This document shows positions 39,617-47,311 of a stretch of DNA of 64,000 nt, one piece after another. This DNA is from Actinotalea subterranea. Its GTDB lineage: Bacteria; Actinomycetota; Actinomycetes; Actinomycetales; Cellulomonadaceae. How positions within the stretch are numbered: the stretch's first letter is position 1; each line of letters begins with the position of its first letter. The notes under the pieces were generated by a model, which had not been told where the DNA came from, made no database searches, and was given only the letters and a program-made list of their open reading frames with translations. The translations under genes were made by a program, and so were the position numbers. The stretch lies in the NCBI RefSeq assembly GCF_008364845.1, contig NZ_VTTP01000002.1:372001-436000 (forward strand), read 5' to 3'.

Positions 39617-41242
39617 ATGAATCCCAAAATGCCCCTCGTTTCGAAGAGCACCTTCTCCAAGGCGCTGCTGAATATCGCCGAATGGGGCGATACCGACATC
39701 TTTCCATTCCCGATCGACAATCATTTCATGTTTGACTCCACTTCGGACATCGCGCAACTCTTGGAGTCGTCGGTGTCTGATCAGGATCTTGCGCTGTCGC
39801 AAGTTGAGCTTCGCCACCATTCGACGCTTTCGCCGGTTGGTTACGTCGGCTTCCGTTGGGCAACCCAGATAGAGCCCTACTGGAACGCGTATCTGCTGGG
39901 GCTTGTTCTACACCTGGGTGACAGAATCGAGGGTGCGAGAGTTCCTCGTGACCAGGAGGCGGTCTACTCATATAGACTCGACCCAGATTCTGCTGGCCTC
40001 TTCTGGGCGGAGGGGTGGAGAGCGTTCCAGGACCGCGGCCGCGTGCAGGCTGCGGCACACCGCTACGTGATCACGGCAGACGTCTCAGACTTCTATCAAC
40101 GAATTTACCATCATCGAGTCGAGAACGCACTTCACGGCGTTGACCCGGGGCACAATGTGACGCGTCAGGTAATGGAGATCCTGAAGCGCCTCTCCGAGAA
40201 CACGTCGTATGGCCTTCCGGTCGGAGGGCCAGCGTCACGGATTTTATCGGAACTCACCATTGACCAGATCGACCGTCTCATGATGAGCGAACTTCCGTCG
40301 GGCACGTACCTACGATACGCAGACGACTTCCGAATATTCGTAGATGACTTGCCGGCTGCATACCGCGTGATCGGCTCGCTCTCCGAGAAGCTCTTCAGGA
40401 ACCAAGGGCTTTCCCTTCAGAAGAGCAAGACGCGGATCTTCACCGGCGAAGAGTATCTGAGCATCCTCGACCCTGTGGATCCACCGGAAGGGAGTGCCGC
40501 GCGCTTTCAGAAACTTCATCTCCACTTCGATCCATACTCTGACACGCCGGAAGCAGACTATCTCGAACTCAAGCAGCAAATGGAGGAGTTCGACATCCTC
40601 GATCTCCTACGAGCGGAACTCGCGAAAGGACAGGTACATGCTGGCCTAGTGAAGAGGCTGGTCCGTGCGCTGAAGTTCTTGGATGCAGAACCGCAGGAGC
40701 GCGCGATCCTCTCGCTGGTCGATGAAGGCAACTTCGCAAAGCTCGCTCCCGTGCTGCCGAACGTACTGGCCGCCATTCGTGACTGCCTGCGGGACCTACC
40801 GCCGGCCTTCCGTGCTTTGATCCATCAAACCCTTCGCGCCCGAGTCGAAGCTGGGCACCCTCTAACGACAATTGAACTCAATCTGCACTACGTAGTACGA
40901 GTCCTCGGGGAGGACCACACCCCAGAGAACGAGCGCTTTCTCGCATCGCTCTGGGATCGGCCGCACGGGTTCTCGGGCCGGCCCTCGCCTGGGATCCAGC
41001 GTGACATCACCTTGACATTCGCCCGTTGGGGGCTTCGCTACTGGCTGAGCAATCTGAAGCCGGTGTACGCAGAGCAGCATCCTTGGGTGAAGCGCGCCTT
41101 CATCCTGGCTTCCTACGAACTTGGCGATGAAGGCAGGCACTGGCGAGAGAGTCGAAAACATGCCTTCTCGCCTTATGACCGCTTGTTTTCACAATGGGTC
41201 GCAGAGAAGAAGCAGTTGCGCGCCTGGGTGATCCCAATATGA
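39617..41242 (+). CDS. Reverse transcriptase, defence-associated/unknown-group type
   Basis: A 541-residue RNA-directed DNA polymerase. RT motif A is TADVSDFYQRIYHHR (catalytic D155), motif B GLPVGGPASRILSEL (from G199), motif C YLRYADDFRIFV (YADD at 234-237), and motif D-like GLSLQKSKTRI. The N terminus has AEWGDTDIFPFPIDNH. About 260 residues after the palm are predicted mostly helical with repeats, as in UG/Abi-type RTs. No intron maturase X, HNH or integrase domain is present. Start ATG 39617 (39629 is an alternative). GC is clearly lower than in the flanks, indicating transfer. It overlaps the next gene by ATGA. Likely anti-phage function; the exact class is not assigned. Confidence 0.88.
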   Translation: MNPKMPLVSKSTFSKALLNIAEWGDTDIFPFPIDNHFMFDSTSDIAQLLESSVSDQDLALSQVELRHHSTLSPVGYVGFRWATQIEPYWNAYLLGLVLHLGDRIEGARVPRDQEAVYSYRLDPDSAGLFWAEGWRAFQDRGRVQAAAHRYVITADVSDFYQRIYHHRVENALHGVDPGHNVTRQVMEILKRLSENTSYGLPVGGPASRILSELTIDQIDRLMMSELPSGTYLRYADDFRIFVDDLPAAYRVIGSLSEKLFRNQGLSLQKSKTRIFTGEEYLSILDPVDPPEGSAARFQKLHLHFDPYSDTPEADYLELKQQMEEFDILDLLRAELAKGQVHAGLVKRLVRALKFLDAEPQERAILSLVDEGNFAKLAPVLPNVLAAIRDCLRDLPPAFRALIHQTLRARVEAGHPLTTIELNLHYVVRVLGEDHTPENERFLASLWDRPHGFSGRPSPGIQRDITLTFARWGLRYWLSNLKPVYAEQHPWVKRAFILASYELGDEGRHWRESRKHAFSPYDRLFSQWVAEKKQLRAWVIPI

Positions 41243-41916
41243 TCTCCGCCAGAACATTCGCTCGAACTTCGAGCATCTGGAATTCACTGACCCCTACGAT
41301 GGATTCGGTTACGCATTGGCTCAATGCGCGAGTGGAGCCCGTGGGTGCGCCGGTCCCTACGGTGGGTGGTGAGCCTGCGAACAACTCGTTGATAGCGGAG
41401 ATTGCATTCGGCCTTGTCGCGGCCGACTGCGCCTTGCTCGTACCGATCGAAGCAAGTGTCGAGGCGAGAGTACGCGAATACCTTAATCGCTTCCGTTCGC
41501 ACCCGCCCGGTGACGTCGACCTCGACGACGACGAGCAGCAGGAGTGTGTTGCGCTGGCGAAGAGTCTCAGATCCCTGTTGGACGGATTGGGGCCAGTGGA
41601 GTTCTACCCTCTCGTCCCAGGTTGTGGAGTGGTCGACGCAGCTCGTGCCGACGTCACTTTCGGCTCGGCGCTCGGAGAAGTGAAGTCGGTATCGAGACCG
41701 TTCCGGGCATCCGACCTCAAACAACTCTTGACCTACTGCGCCATGGCCCACGCGGCTGGAGGAGGATACGACGAGGTGGTCCTCCTAAATCCTCGGCGCG
41801 GAACCCGCGTTGCCGTGTCGACGGAGTTCTTGTGCAGGGCTACCAGCGGCTTAACGAGTACGGAGTTGTTCGACGAGATCCAGCGCGCGATGGTCGGTCT
41901 TCAAACCTCGGGTTAG
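41239..41916 (+). CDS. RT-coupled protein with PD-(D/E)XK-like nuclease signature
   Basis: A 225-residue protein starting at ATG 41239 inside the RT stop (ATGA), so the two are made together. I do not recognise a named family. The segment ADVTFGSALGEVKSVS (D138, E147, K149) followed by SDLKQLLTYCAMAH (Q162) has the spacing of PD-(D/E)XK nucleases, with E54 in LIAEIAFGL as a possible first acidic residue. No membrane segments. It may be the effector or a processing partner of the RT. An inactive or purely structural relative is also possible. Confidence 0.6.
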   Translation: MISARTFARTSSIWNSLTPTMDSVTHWLNARVEPVGAPVPTVGGEPANNSLIAEIAFGLVAADCALLVPIEASVEARVREYLNRFRSHPPGDVDLDDDEQQECVALAKSLRSLLDGLGPVEFYPLVPGCGVVDAARADVTFGSALGEVKSVSRPFRASDLKQLLTYCAMAHAAGGGYDEVVLLNPRRGTRVAVSTEFLCRATSGLTSTELFDEIQRAMVGLQTSG

Positions 41917-41947
41917 GCTTGAGGCCCTTCGTGGTGCTAGCGAGAGT

Positions 41948-42874
41948 TCACCTCACCGGCGGTAGTGGCTGGGGCTGGAGTACGGACGCGAAGAGGTCCC
42001 CGTGCTCGTCCAGGCGCCGCGCGAGGCCGCGAATGGTGATTGCGTCCGGGCGGAGCGCGGGGTCATCCAGCTCATCCCAGGTGATCGGCGCAGACACCGG
42101 AGCGCCGGGGGTTGCGCGCGGGCTGTACGGGGCGACGAGGGTCTTGTTGACGGCGTTCTGCGTGTAGTCGAGGCGAGCCAAGCCGTCACGGCCGCGCACC
42201 TCCCAGCGCCAGCTCACCAACTCCGGGACGACCGCGCCGATGGCGCGCGAGACGGCCTCCGCCCAGGCACGCGTCTCGTCGAAGGTCGGCCCCGGCTCGA
42301 TGGGAACCCAGATCTGGATACCCCGCTTGCCCGTGACCTTTGGGCTTGCTGTGACGTTGAGGTGGGCCAGGGCGTCGCGGTGCAGCTTCGCCAGGAGGAG
42401 GACATCTGGCCACGCAGTCGCCGTTCCGGGGTCGACGTCGAAGAGCACGTAGGTGGGCAAGTCCGGGGCGCTGGCCAGTGACGTCCACGCGTGCCACTCA
42501 AGCGCCCCGAAGTTGGCTGCCCACACCAGCGTTGCCGGCTCGTTGACCAGGAGATGGGTTCGGGGCGCCTCTCCGTCCCTGGGCTCCACCCACCGGGAGA
42601 CCCAGTCGGGTGCGTGTGCCGGGACCTCCTTGTGCCAGAAGCCGGCGCGCGCCGCACCGTCTGGGAAGCGGTGCATGTTGAGGGCACGTCCCCGTAGGTA
42701 GGGCATCAGAGTCGGTGCGATGGCCGCCGCGTAGTCGAGCAACTCCCGCTTCGTGACGGGTGCCTCGTCCCCCCTACCGGGGAAGAGGATCTTGTCTAGG
42801 TTGGAGACGCGGAGGTCGCGGCCATGCACCCGCCACGTTCCGCCGGCACGCAGTTCGGTGAGTGCCTCGTCCAC
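41948..42874 (-). CDS. LigD-type primase-polymerase (second copy, inside insertion)
   Basis: A 308-residue complete LigD polymerase domain (archaeo-eukaryotic primase fold), able in the family to extend and fill DNA ends with NTPs/dNTPs during end joining. The metal-binding Asp pair is in YVLFDVDPGTATAW, the nucleotide-binding segment is TGKRGIQIWVPIEP, and the third Asp is in ARLDYTQNAVNKTLVAPYS. The GTG at 42874 has GGAGGG 8 nt upstream; ATG 42898 is an alternative. It runs opposite to the RT pair and lies wholly between the direct repeats, close to the break in the resident copy. It could substitute for the disrupted polymerase. Confidence 0.88.
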   Translation of the reverse strand: MDEALTELRAGGTWRVHGRDLRVSNLDKILFPGRGDEAPVTKRELLDYAAAIAPTLMPYLRGRALNMHRFPDGAARAGFWHKEVPAHAPDWVSRWVEPRDGEAPRTHLLVNEPATLVWAANFGALEWHAWTSLASAPDLPTYVLFDVDPGTATAWPDVLLLAKLHRDALAHLNVTASPKVTGKRGIQIWVPIEPGPTFDETRAWAEAVSRAIGAVVPELVSWRWEVRGRDGLARLDYTQNAVNKTLVAPYSPRATPGAPVSAPITWDELDDPALRPDAITIRGLARRLDEHGDLFASVLQPQPLPPVR

Positions 42875-42932
42875 TGCATATCCCTCCGTTCGGTGCATCG
42901 CTGCAGGTCAGGCCCGGTTCCTTCCCCACGCT

Positions 42933-43691
42933 CTAGTGCTCTCTGGTAGCCTTTTGCGACCAGTCGAGGAGCACCTTGCCGGGCCGCAGGGCGCGCTTCA
43001 TGTTCGCGAGGACCCGGTCCGGGTGCGCCTGGGCGAGCTCGTACGCGACGGTGCGTGCGTACTCGCGGATCTCGACCGCCGTGCGGCGCCCGTCGAGCGG
43101 CGCGTAGAGCTGCATGCCCTTGCTGCCGCTCGTGACCGGGTAGGTCGTGGTGAGACCGTCGTCGGCCAGCCGGTCGGCCACGACATGCGCGAGGTGGGCG
43201 CACTCGTCGAGGCCTGCGGGCGGCCCGGGGTCGAGGTCGATCACGAGCCGGTCAGGCTTGCGCAGCCCGCCGCGCGGGCCCACGCGCCACTGCGGGGTGT
43301 GCAGCTCGACGGCCCCCTGGTTCGCCGCCCAGACGAGCCCTGCGAGGTCGTCGATGAACGGGAAGTCGACGACGGTGCCCTCGTCGTCGGTCCCCGGGCT
43401 CGCGTGGAGCCGCTGGTGCCGGACCCACGGGGGCGCGCCGCGCGGGATGTTCTTCTCGAAGAACTTCTCGCCGTCGACCCCGCCCGTGAAGCGGATGCGC
43501 GTCACCGGTCGGTCCTCGAGCTGGCGCAGGATCGCCGGCGCGACCCGCGAGTAGTAGTCGACCATCTCGGCCTTGGTGAAGCCGGTCGACGGGTAGAGCA
43601 CCCGGTCGAGGTGCGTGAGCTTGAGCCGTCGGCCGTCGACCTCGACCCACTGGGGGCCTCGTCGGGGCTCACGGGCGCACCGACGGGGCAT
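42933..43691 (-). pseudogene. LigD-type polymerase gene truncated by insertion (5' part)
   Basis: 252 codons remain open. The first 246 are a LigD polymerase domain: THLDRVLYPSTGFTKAEMVD, then VIDLDPGPPAG (metal Asp pair), TSGSKGMQLYAPLDG and KVLLDWSQ. From the insertion point the frame runs into foreign sequence (KATREH, stop). The last ~55 residues, including the TTVTPYSLRGRERP segment, are missing, so folding and nucleotide binding are likely impaired although the catalytic Asp residues remain. It follows the ligase gene by 21 nt; ligase, polymerase and divergent ku form an NHEJ locus. Confidence 0.92.
42955..42967. repeat. Right copy of 13-bp insertion repeat (att-like)
   Basis: TGCGACCAGTCGA, identical to the copy at 39480-39492. 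The flanking bases differ (T before and G after here; C before and A after in the left copy), which defines the 13-bp limit of identity. Confidence 0.9.
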
Positions 43692-43712
43692 CGGCGGCTG
43701 TCGGTCGGGGCG

Positions 43713-44681
43713 TCACGGGACCTCCCAGGGGTCGACGGCTGCGTCGGTGCGCAGCGCGAGCACGACGGGCTGGCGAAGGCGTCCGCCGTTCATCCGGTGC
43801 AGGTAGCGGACGTCGACGCCGACGCGCGGCTCGCACCAGGTCACGCCTCGCGCGTCCTGCGCGGGCACCTCGTCCTCGAGCGGCGGGCCGGGGCGTTCGA
43901 GGCCCGTGAGCTCGCGCACGAGGTCGGCACCGCGCCGTCCGGCGAGACCGCTGCCCGCCTTGCCGAGGTAGCGCCAGCGCCCCTGCTCGTCCGGGGCGCC
44001 GAGCAGCACGGCACCGAGCCGTCCACCCGGGTCGGCGACCCCGCGCGCGCCGCCGGACCGGCCGAGGCCCTCGGCGCGCCACCCGACGACCGCGGCCGTC
44101 CGGGTCGCGCGGTGCGCCGCCTTGACCCAGTCCGACGAGCGTCGGCCCGGCTGGTACGTGGACGTGCGGCGCTTCGCGACGACGCCCTCGAGCCCGTGCT
44201 CGAGCGTCACCGCCCACAGGTCGTCGCCGTCGGGGTAGACCGGGGAGAGCAGCGCGCGGTCCGGCAGCGTGACCCGCTCGAGGATCGCGCGCCGCTCGTC
44301 GTACGTGCTCCGGTGGACGTCCACCCCGTAGAGGGTCAGCACGTCGAACACGACGTACGTCGCCGGGGTGCGCGCCGCGAGCCGTGCGGCGCGGGCGGGG
44401 TCACGCACGTTCATGCGCTCGGCGAGGGCCTCGAACGACGGGGTCCCGCCCGCCATGACGACCACCTCGCCGTCGAGCACGGCGCCCTGCACGTCGGCCA
44501 GCGCGGCCAGGTCGGGGTAGGTCACCGTCACGTCCCGGCCGGAGCGCGCCCGCAGGCGCAGGGTCCCGCTCGTGGTGTCCGCGAGGACCCGGACGCCGTC
44601 CCACTTGACCTCGTAGGACCACTCCGGACCGCGCGGGAGCGCAGATCCGACGGGCGCTCGGGTAGCGAGCATGGGCTGCAC
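43713..44681 (-). CDS. ATP-dependent DNA ligase (LigD ligase-domain/LigC type)
   Basis: A 322-residue ligase. The adenylation motif EVKWDGVR (Lys nucleophile in KxDG) is near residue 25, followed by motifs VLDGEVVVM, YVVFDVLTLYG, LEGVVAKR and SDWVKAAHR. An OB-fold domain follows (VVGWRAEGLGR, and the C-terminal PRVGVDVRYLHRMNGGRLRQP). GTG 44681 start with AGGATGG upstream. It sits 21 nt before the polymerase gene and is divergent from ku, so it is the sealing enzyme of a split (non-fused) NHEJ system. Confidence 0.93.
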   Translation of the reverse strand: MQPMLATRAPVGSALPRGPEWSYEVKWDGVRVLADTTSGTLRLRARSGRDVTVTYPDLAALADVQGAVLDGEVVVMAGGTPSFEALAERMNVRDPARAARLAARTPATYVVFDVLTLYGVDVHRSTYDERRAILERVTLPDRALLSPVYPDGDDLWAVTLEHGLEGVVAKRRTSTYQPGRRSSDWVKAAHRATRTAAVVGWRAEGLGRSGGARGVADPGGRLGAVLLGAPDEQGRWRYLGKAGSGLAGRRGADLVRELTGLERPGPPLEDEVPAQDARGVTWCEPRVGVDVRYLHRMNGGRLRQPVVLALRTDAAVDPWEVP

Positions 44682-44806
44682 GGGTCCATCCTGCCCAGGA
44701 AGGTGCCGACCGGCACCCAGACCGCGCGCGTCGTCCTCCAGGTGCGCGAGCACGTCCGGGGACCCGGCCGACCCCGCCCCGGGGCCCGGCACACGGAGGT
44801 GGGCGA

Positions 44807-46126
44807 GTGCGCGCAATCTGGAAGGGCGCGGTGGCGTTCGGTCTGGTCAACGTGCCGGTCAAGCTCTACGCGGCCACGGGTGAGCACAGCGTCCCGCTGC
44901 ACCAGGTCCACCGCGACGACGGCGGGCGGATCCGGTACCGCAAGGTCTGCTCGGTGTGCGGCGAGGAGGTCGGCATCGACGCGATGGCCAAGGGCTACCA
45001 GACGGACGACGGCGGGATGGTCGTCCTCACCGACGAGGACCTCGACGAGCTCCCCCTGGCGACCGAGCGCGAGATCGCGGTCGAGGAGTTCGTCCCCGCG
45101 GAGCAGGTCGACCCGATCATGCTGGCCAAGACGTACTACCTGGAGCCGGAGAAGACCGCCGCCAAGCCGTACGCCCTGCTGCGCGAGGCGCTCAAGACGA
45201 CCGACCGCATGGCCGTCGTCAAGGTCGCGCTCCGGCAGCGCGAGTCGATGGCCGTGCTGCGGGTACGGGACGACGTGATCTGCCTGCAGACCCTCCTGTG
45301 GCCCGACGAGGTGCGCGAGGCCGACTTCCCGATCCTCGACACCGACGTCCAGGTGCGGCCCCAGGAGCTCCAGATGGCGTCCTCGCTCGTCGAGTCGCTC
45401 GCCGCGGACTTCGACCCGTCCGCGTTCGAGGACTCCTACCAGGCGGCGCTCGAGTCGCTCATCGAGGCGAAGGTGACGTCCGGGCGGACCGTCCAGGTGG
45501 CCCAGGCGACCGAGGACGAGGGGGAGCAGGGGGGCGAGGTCGTCGACCTCCTGTCGGCCCTGCAGCGCAGCGTCGAGAAGGCGCGCGGTGCGCGGGCCGG
45601 GGGAGCGGCGTCGCGTCCGGCCGGGGCCGACGGGAGCCCGGCCGCTGCGGCGTCGGGCGGCTCGTCGCGTCCGAGGAAGAGCGGGGGCGCGGCGTCGGCT
45701 GGGGGTGCGAAGGCCTCGCGGACGAGCACGCGGTCGGCCGGCACGAGCACCGACGAGGCGGGCACCGACGAGGCGAGCACGGCCAAGACGAGCACGGCCA
45801 GGACGAGCACGGCCAGGACGAGCACGGCCAAGGACAGCACGGCCAAGGCGAGCACCGGCAGGTCGAGCACGACCCGGGCCGGCGCCAAGGCGACGACGGC
45901 CGAGGCCGCGCGCGGGTCGGCCGGCTCGACGGCGTCAGGTTCCCGGAGCGCGGGCGGCTCGGCCAAGGAGCCCGCCGCGAAGGCGTCGACGGCACGCTCC
46001 ACGGGCACCCGCGGGTCGGCGGCGTCGTCGACGCCCGCGAAAGCCAAGGCGTCAGGTGGCCGGGCGAGCAAGGCAGCGGATGCGGAGCCCGCGAAGAAGG
46101 CGACCGCGCGCCGTCGGGCCTCCTGA
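44807..46126 (+). CDS. ku: Non-homologous end-joining protein Ku, long repetitive C-terminal tail
   Basis: A 439-residue protein. The Ku core (about 1-265) shows MRAIWKGAVAFGLVNVPVKL, RKVCSVCGEEVG, PIMLAKTYYLEPEK and FDPSAFEDSYQAALESLIEA. It forms the homodimeric ring that binds broken DNA ends and recruits ligase/polymerase. Beyond that is a ~170-residue low-complexity tail rich in Ala, Ser, Thr, Lys and Arg, with repeated STAKT/START units, likely a flexible DNA-binding extension. GTG 44807 has a strong GGAGGTG site. It is divergent from the ligase and is followed by the PHP gene. Confidence 0.96.
   Translation: MRAIWKGAVAFGLVNVPVKLYAATGEHSVPLHQVHRDDGGRIRYRKVCSVCGEEVGIDAMAKGYQTDDGGMVVLTDEDLDELPLATEREIAVEEFVPAEQVDPIMLAKTYYLEPEKTAAKPYALLREALKTTDRMAVVKVALRQRESMAVLRVRDDVICLQTLLWPDEVREADFPILDTDVQVRPQELQMASSLVESLAADFDPSAFEDSYQAALESLIEAKVTSGRTVQVAQATEDEGEQGGEVVDLLSALQRSVEKARGARAGGAASRPAGADGSPAAAASGGSSRPRKSGGAASAGGAKASRTSTRSAGTSTDEAGTDEASTAKTSTARTSTARTSTAKDSTAKASTGRSSTTRAGAKATTAEAARGSAGSTASGSRSAGGSAKEPAAKASTARSTGTRGSAASSTPAKAKASGGRASKAADAEPAKKATARRRAS
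45773..45862 (+). repeat. 15-bp coding repeats in the ku tail
   Basis: Six 15-bp units based on ACGAGCACGGCCAGG encode the five-residue repeat (T-S-T-A-K/R)-like tail. Units at 45788-45802 and 45803-45817 are identical; others differ by 1-4 bases. The repeats are in frame and an exact multiple of 3, so length change would not break the gene. Confidence 0.88.
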
Positions 46127-46129
46127 CCC

Positions 46130-47188
46130 GTGGCACGAGGCGCGGGGGACGGCCGACGCGCGGAGGTCGTCGACACCCTGCACCGGATCGCGTTCCTCCT
46201 CGAGCGGCAGCAGGCCTCCGAGTACCGCTCGCGTGCGTACCGGTCCGCGGGTGACGTGGTCGCCGGGCTCGAGGACGTCGAGTGGGCCACGCACGTCCGG
46301 GACGGGGCGTGGCAGCAGCTCGCGGGCGTCGGGGCGAAGACGGCCGACGTGATCGCGACGGTCCTGCGCGGGGGCACCCCGGAGGTCCTGGCCGAGCTCG
46401 AGCGGGACCTCGGCGCCCGCCTCGACGCGGCGACCGCGCCCGGGCGCGCGCTGCGGGAGGCGGTCAGGGGCGACCTGCACGCCCACACCGACGCGAGCGA
46501 CGGCGGAGCGCCGGCTCAGGACATGGCCCTCGCGGCCGTGGAGATCGGCCACGAGTACCTCGCGCTCACCGACCACTCCCCGCGGCTGACGGTCGCGAAC
46601 GGCCTGTCGGCCGCGCGCCTGCGTGCCCAGGTCGAGCGCATCGGAGCCATGAACGGGGTCCTGGCACCGTTCCGGCTCCTGACCGGCATCGAGGTCGACA
46701 TCCTCGACGACGGGCGGCTCGACCAGGAGGCGGACCTCCTGGCGTCGCTCGACGTGGTGGTCGCCTCCGTGCACTCGAAGCTGCGCATGGAGCGCTCCGC
46801 GATGACCCGTCGCATGGTCGCGGCCGTGCACGACCCCGCGACCGACGTCCTCGGTCACTGCACGGGGCGGCGCGTGCGCGGACGCGAGCGCCCGCAGAGC
46901 GAGTTCGACGCGGCCGAGGTGTTCGCGGCGTGCGCCCGACGGGGCGTCGCGGTCGAGGTCAACAGCCGGCCGGACCGCCAGGACCCGCCCGACGACCTCA
47001 TCGCGCTCGCGGCGGACGCGGGCTGCCTGTTCGCGGTCGACTCGGACGCGCACGCACCGGGCCAGCTCGACTGGCTCGTCGACGGCTGCGACAGGCTGGC
47101 CGCCCACGGGGTCGAGGCCGAGCGCGTCGTGACGACGTGGCCCGTCGAGCGGCTGCTCGAGTGGACGGGCCGGCACCGACGGGCCTGA
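46130..47188 (+). CDS. PHP-domain phosphoesterase with PolX-like N-terminal helical domain
   Basis: A 352-residue protein. The N terminus (about 1-85) resembles the 8-kDa/helix-hairpin-helix domain of family X polymerases (LERQQASEYRSRAYRSAGDV; LAGVGAKTADVIATV). The PHP domain follows with metal ligands in DLHAHTDASDGG, ALTDHSP, TGIEVDIL, VVASVHSK, HCTGR, EVNSRPDR and DSDAH. The polymerase palm of PolX is missing. It starts 3 nt after the ku stop. Role inferred: 3'-5' exonuclease or phosphoesterase trimming DNA ends for NHEJ. Confidence 0.85.
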   Translation: MARGAGDGRRAEVVDTLHRIAFLLERQQASEYRSRAYRSAGDVVAGLEDVEWATHVRDGAWQQLAGVGAKTADVIATVLRGGTPEVLAELERDLGARLDAATAPGRALREAVRGDLHAHTDASDGGAPAQDMALAAVEIGHEYLALTDHSPRLTVANGLSAARLRAQVERIGAMNGVLAPFRLLTGIEVDILDDGRLDQEADLLASLDVVVASVHSKLRMERSAMTRRMVAAVHDPATDVLGHCTGRRVRGRERPQSEFDAAEVFAACARRGVAVEVNSRPDRQDPPDDLIALAADAGCLFAVDSDAHAPGQLDWLVDGCDRLAAHGVEAERVVTTWPVERLLEWTGRHRRA

Positions 47189-47210
47189 GCCCGACGGCGC
47201 CGAGGCGGCG

Positions 47211-47267
47211 TTGACACGGTTGCACCTCGCGTGCCACTGTGGAGGCCGTCGGTTGGAAACGTTTCCA
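47211..47267 (+). promoter_or_regulatory. Promoter and LacI-type operator of the sugar operon
   Basis: A perfect TTGACA (47211-47216) and a CACTGT-like -10 (47235-47240; 18-nt spacing) are followed by the 14-bp palindrome TGGAAACGTTTCCA (47254-47267). The palindrome has the central CG and size typical of LacI/GalR operators and would block transcription just after the start. The next gene is a LacI-family repressor, so autoregulation is likely. Confidence 0.75.
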
Positions 47268-47311
47268 GCCGATCGACCCGCAGACCCGACCTCACCGCCG
47301 AGGGGACTGAC

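Larger units (their letters stand above)
39480..42967. mobile_element. 3.48-kb insertion in ligD polymerase gene with RT, nuclease-like and second polymerase genes
   Basis: The segment is flanked by the perfect 13-bp direct repeat TGCGACCAGTCGA (39480-39492 and 42955-42967). Deleting it with one repeat copy restores an intact 301-residue LigD-type polymerase. Contents, left to right: a structured 125-nt leader, a lower-GC reverse transcriptase gene, an ATGA-coupled nuclease-like gene, and a LigD-type polymerase gene on the minus strand. There is no integrase or transposase and no obvious terminal inverted repeat, so mobilisation must have been in trans or by another route. The repeat contains CGAC-CA-GTCG, a short palindrome with a 2-bp centre, as seen at some serine-recombinase sites (inference). 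Confidence 0.85.

Noticed and set aside
39617-41242. Group II intron, retron or diversity-generating RT
   Set aside because: No maturase or endonuclease domain, no intron end structures, no msr/msd-like inverted repeats, and no template/variable repeat pair visible.
39480-42967. Insertion sequence or transposon
   Set aside because: No transposase, no terminal inverted repeats, and the direct repeat is 13 bp. Kept only as an insertion of unknown mechanism.
45773-45862. CRISPR-like regular repeats
   Set aside because: Units are 15 bp without spacers and are in frame inside ku, coding for the repetitive tail.
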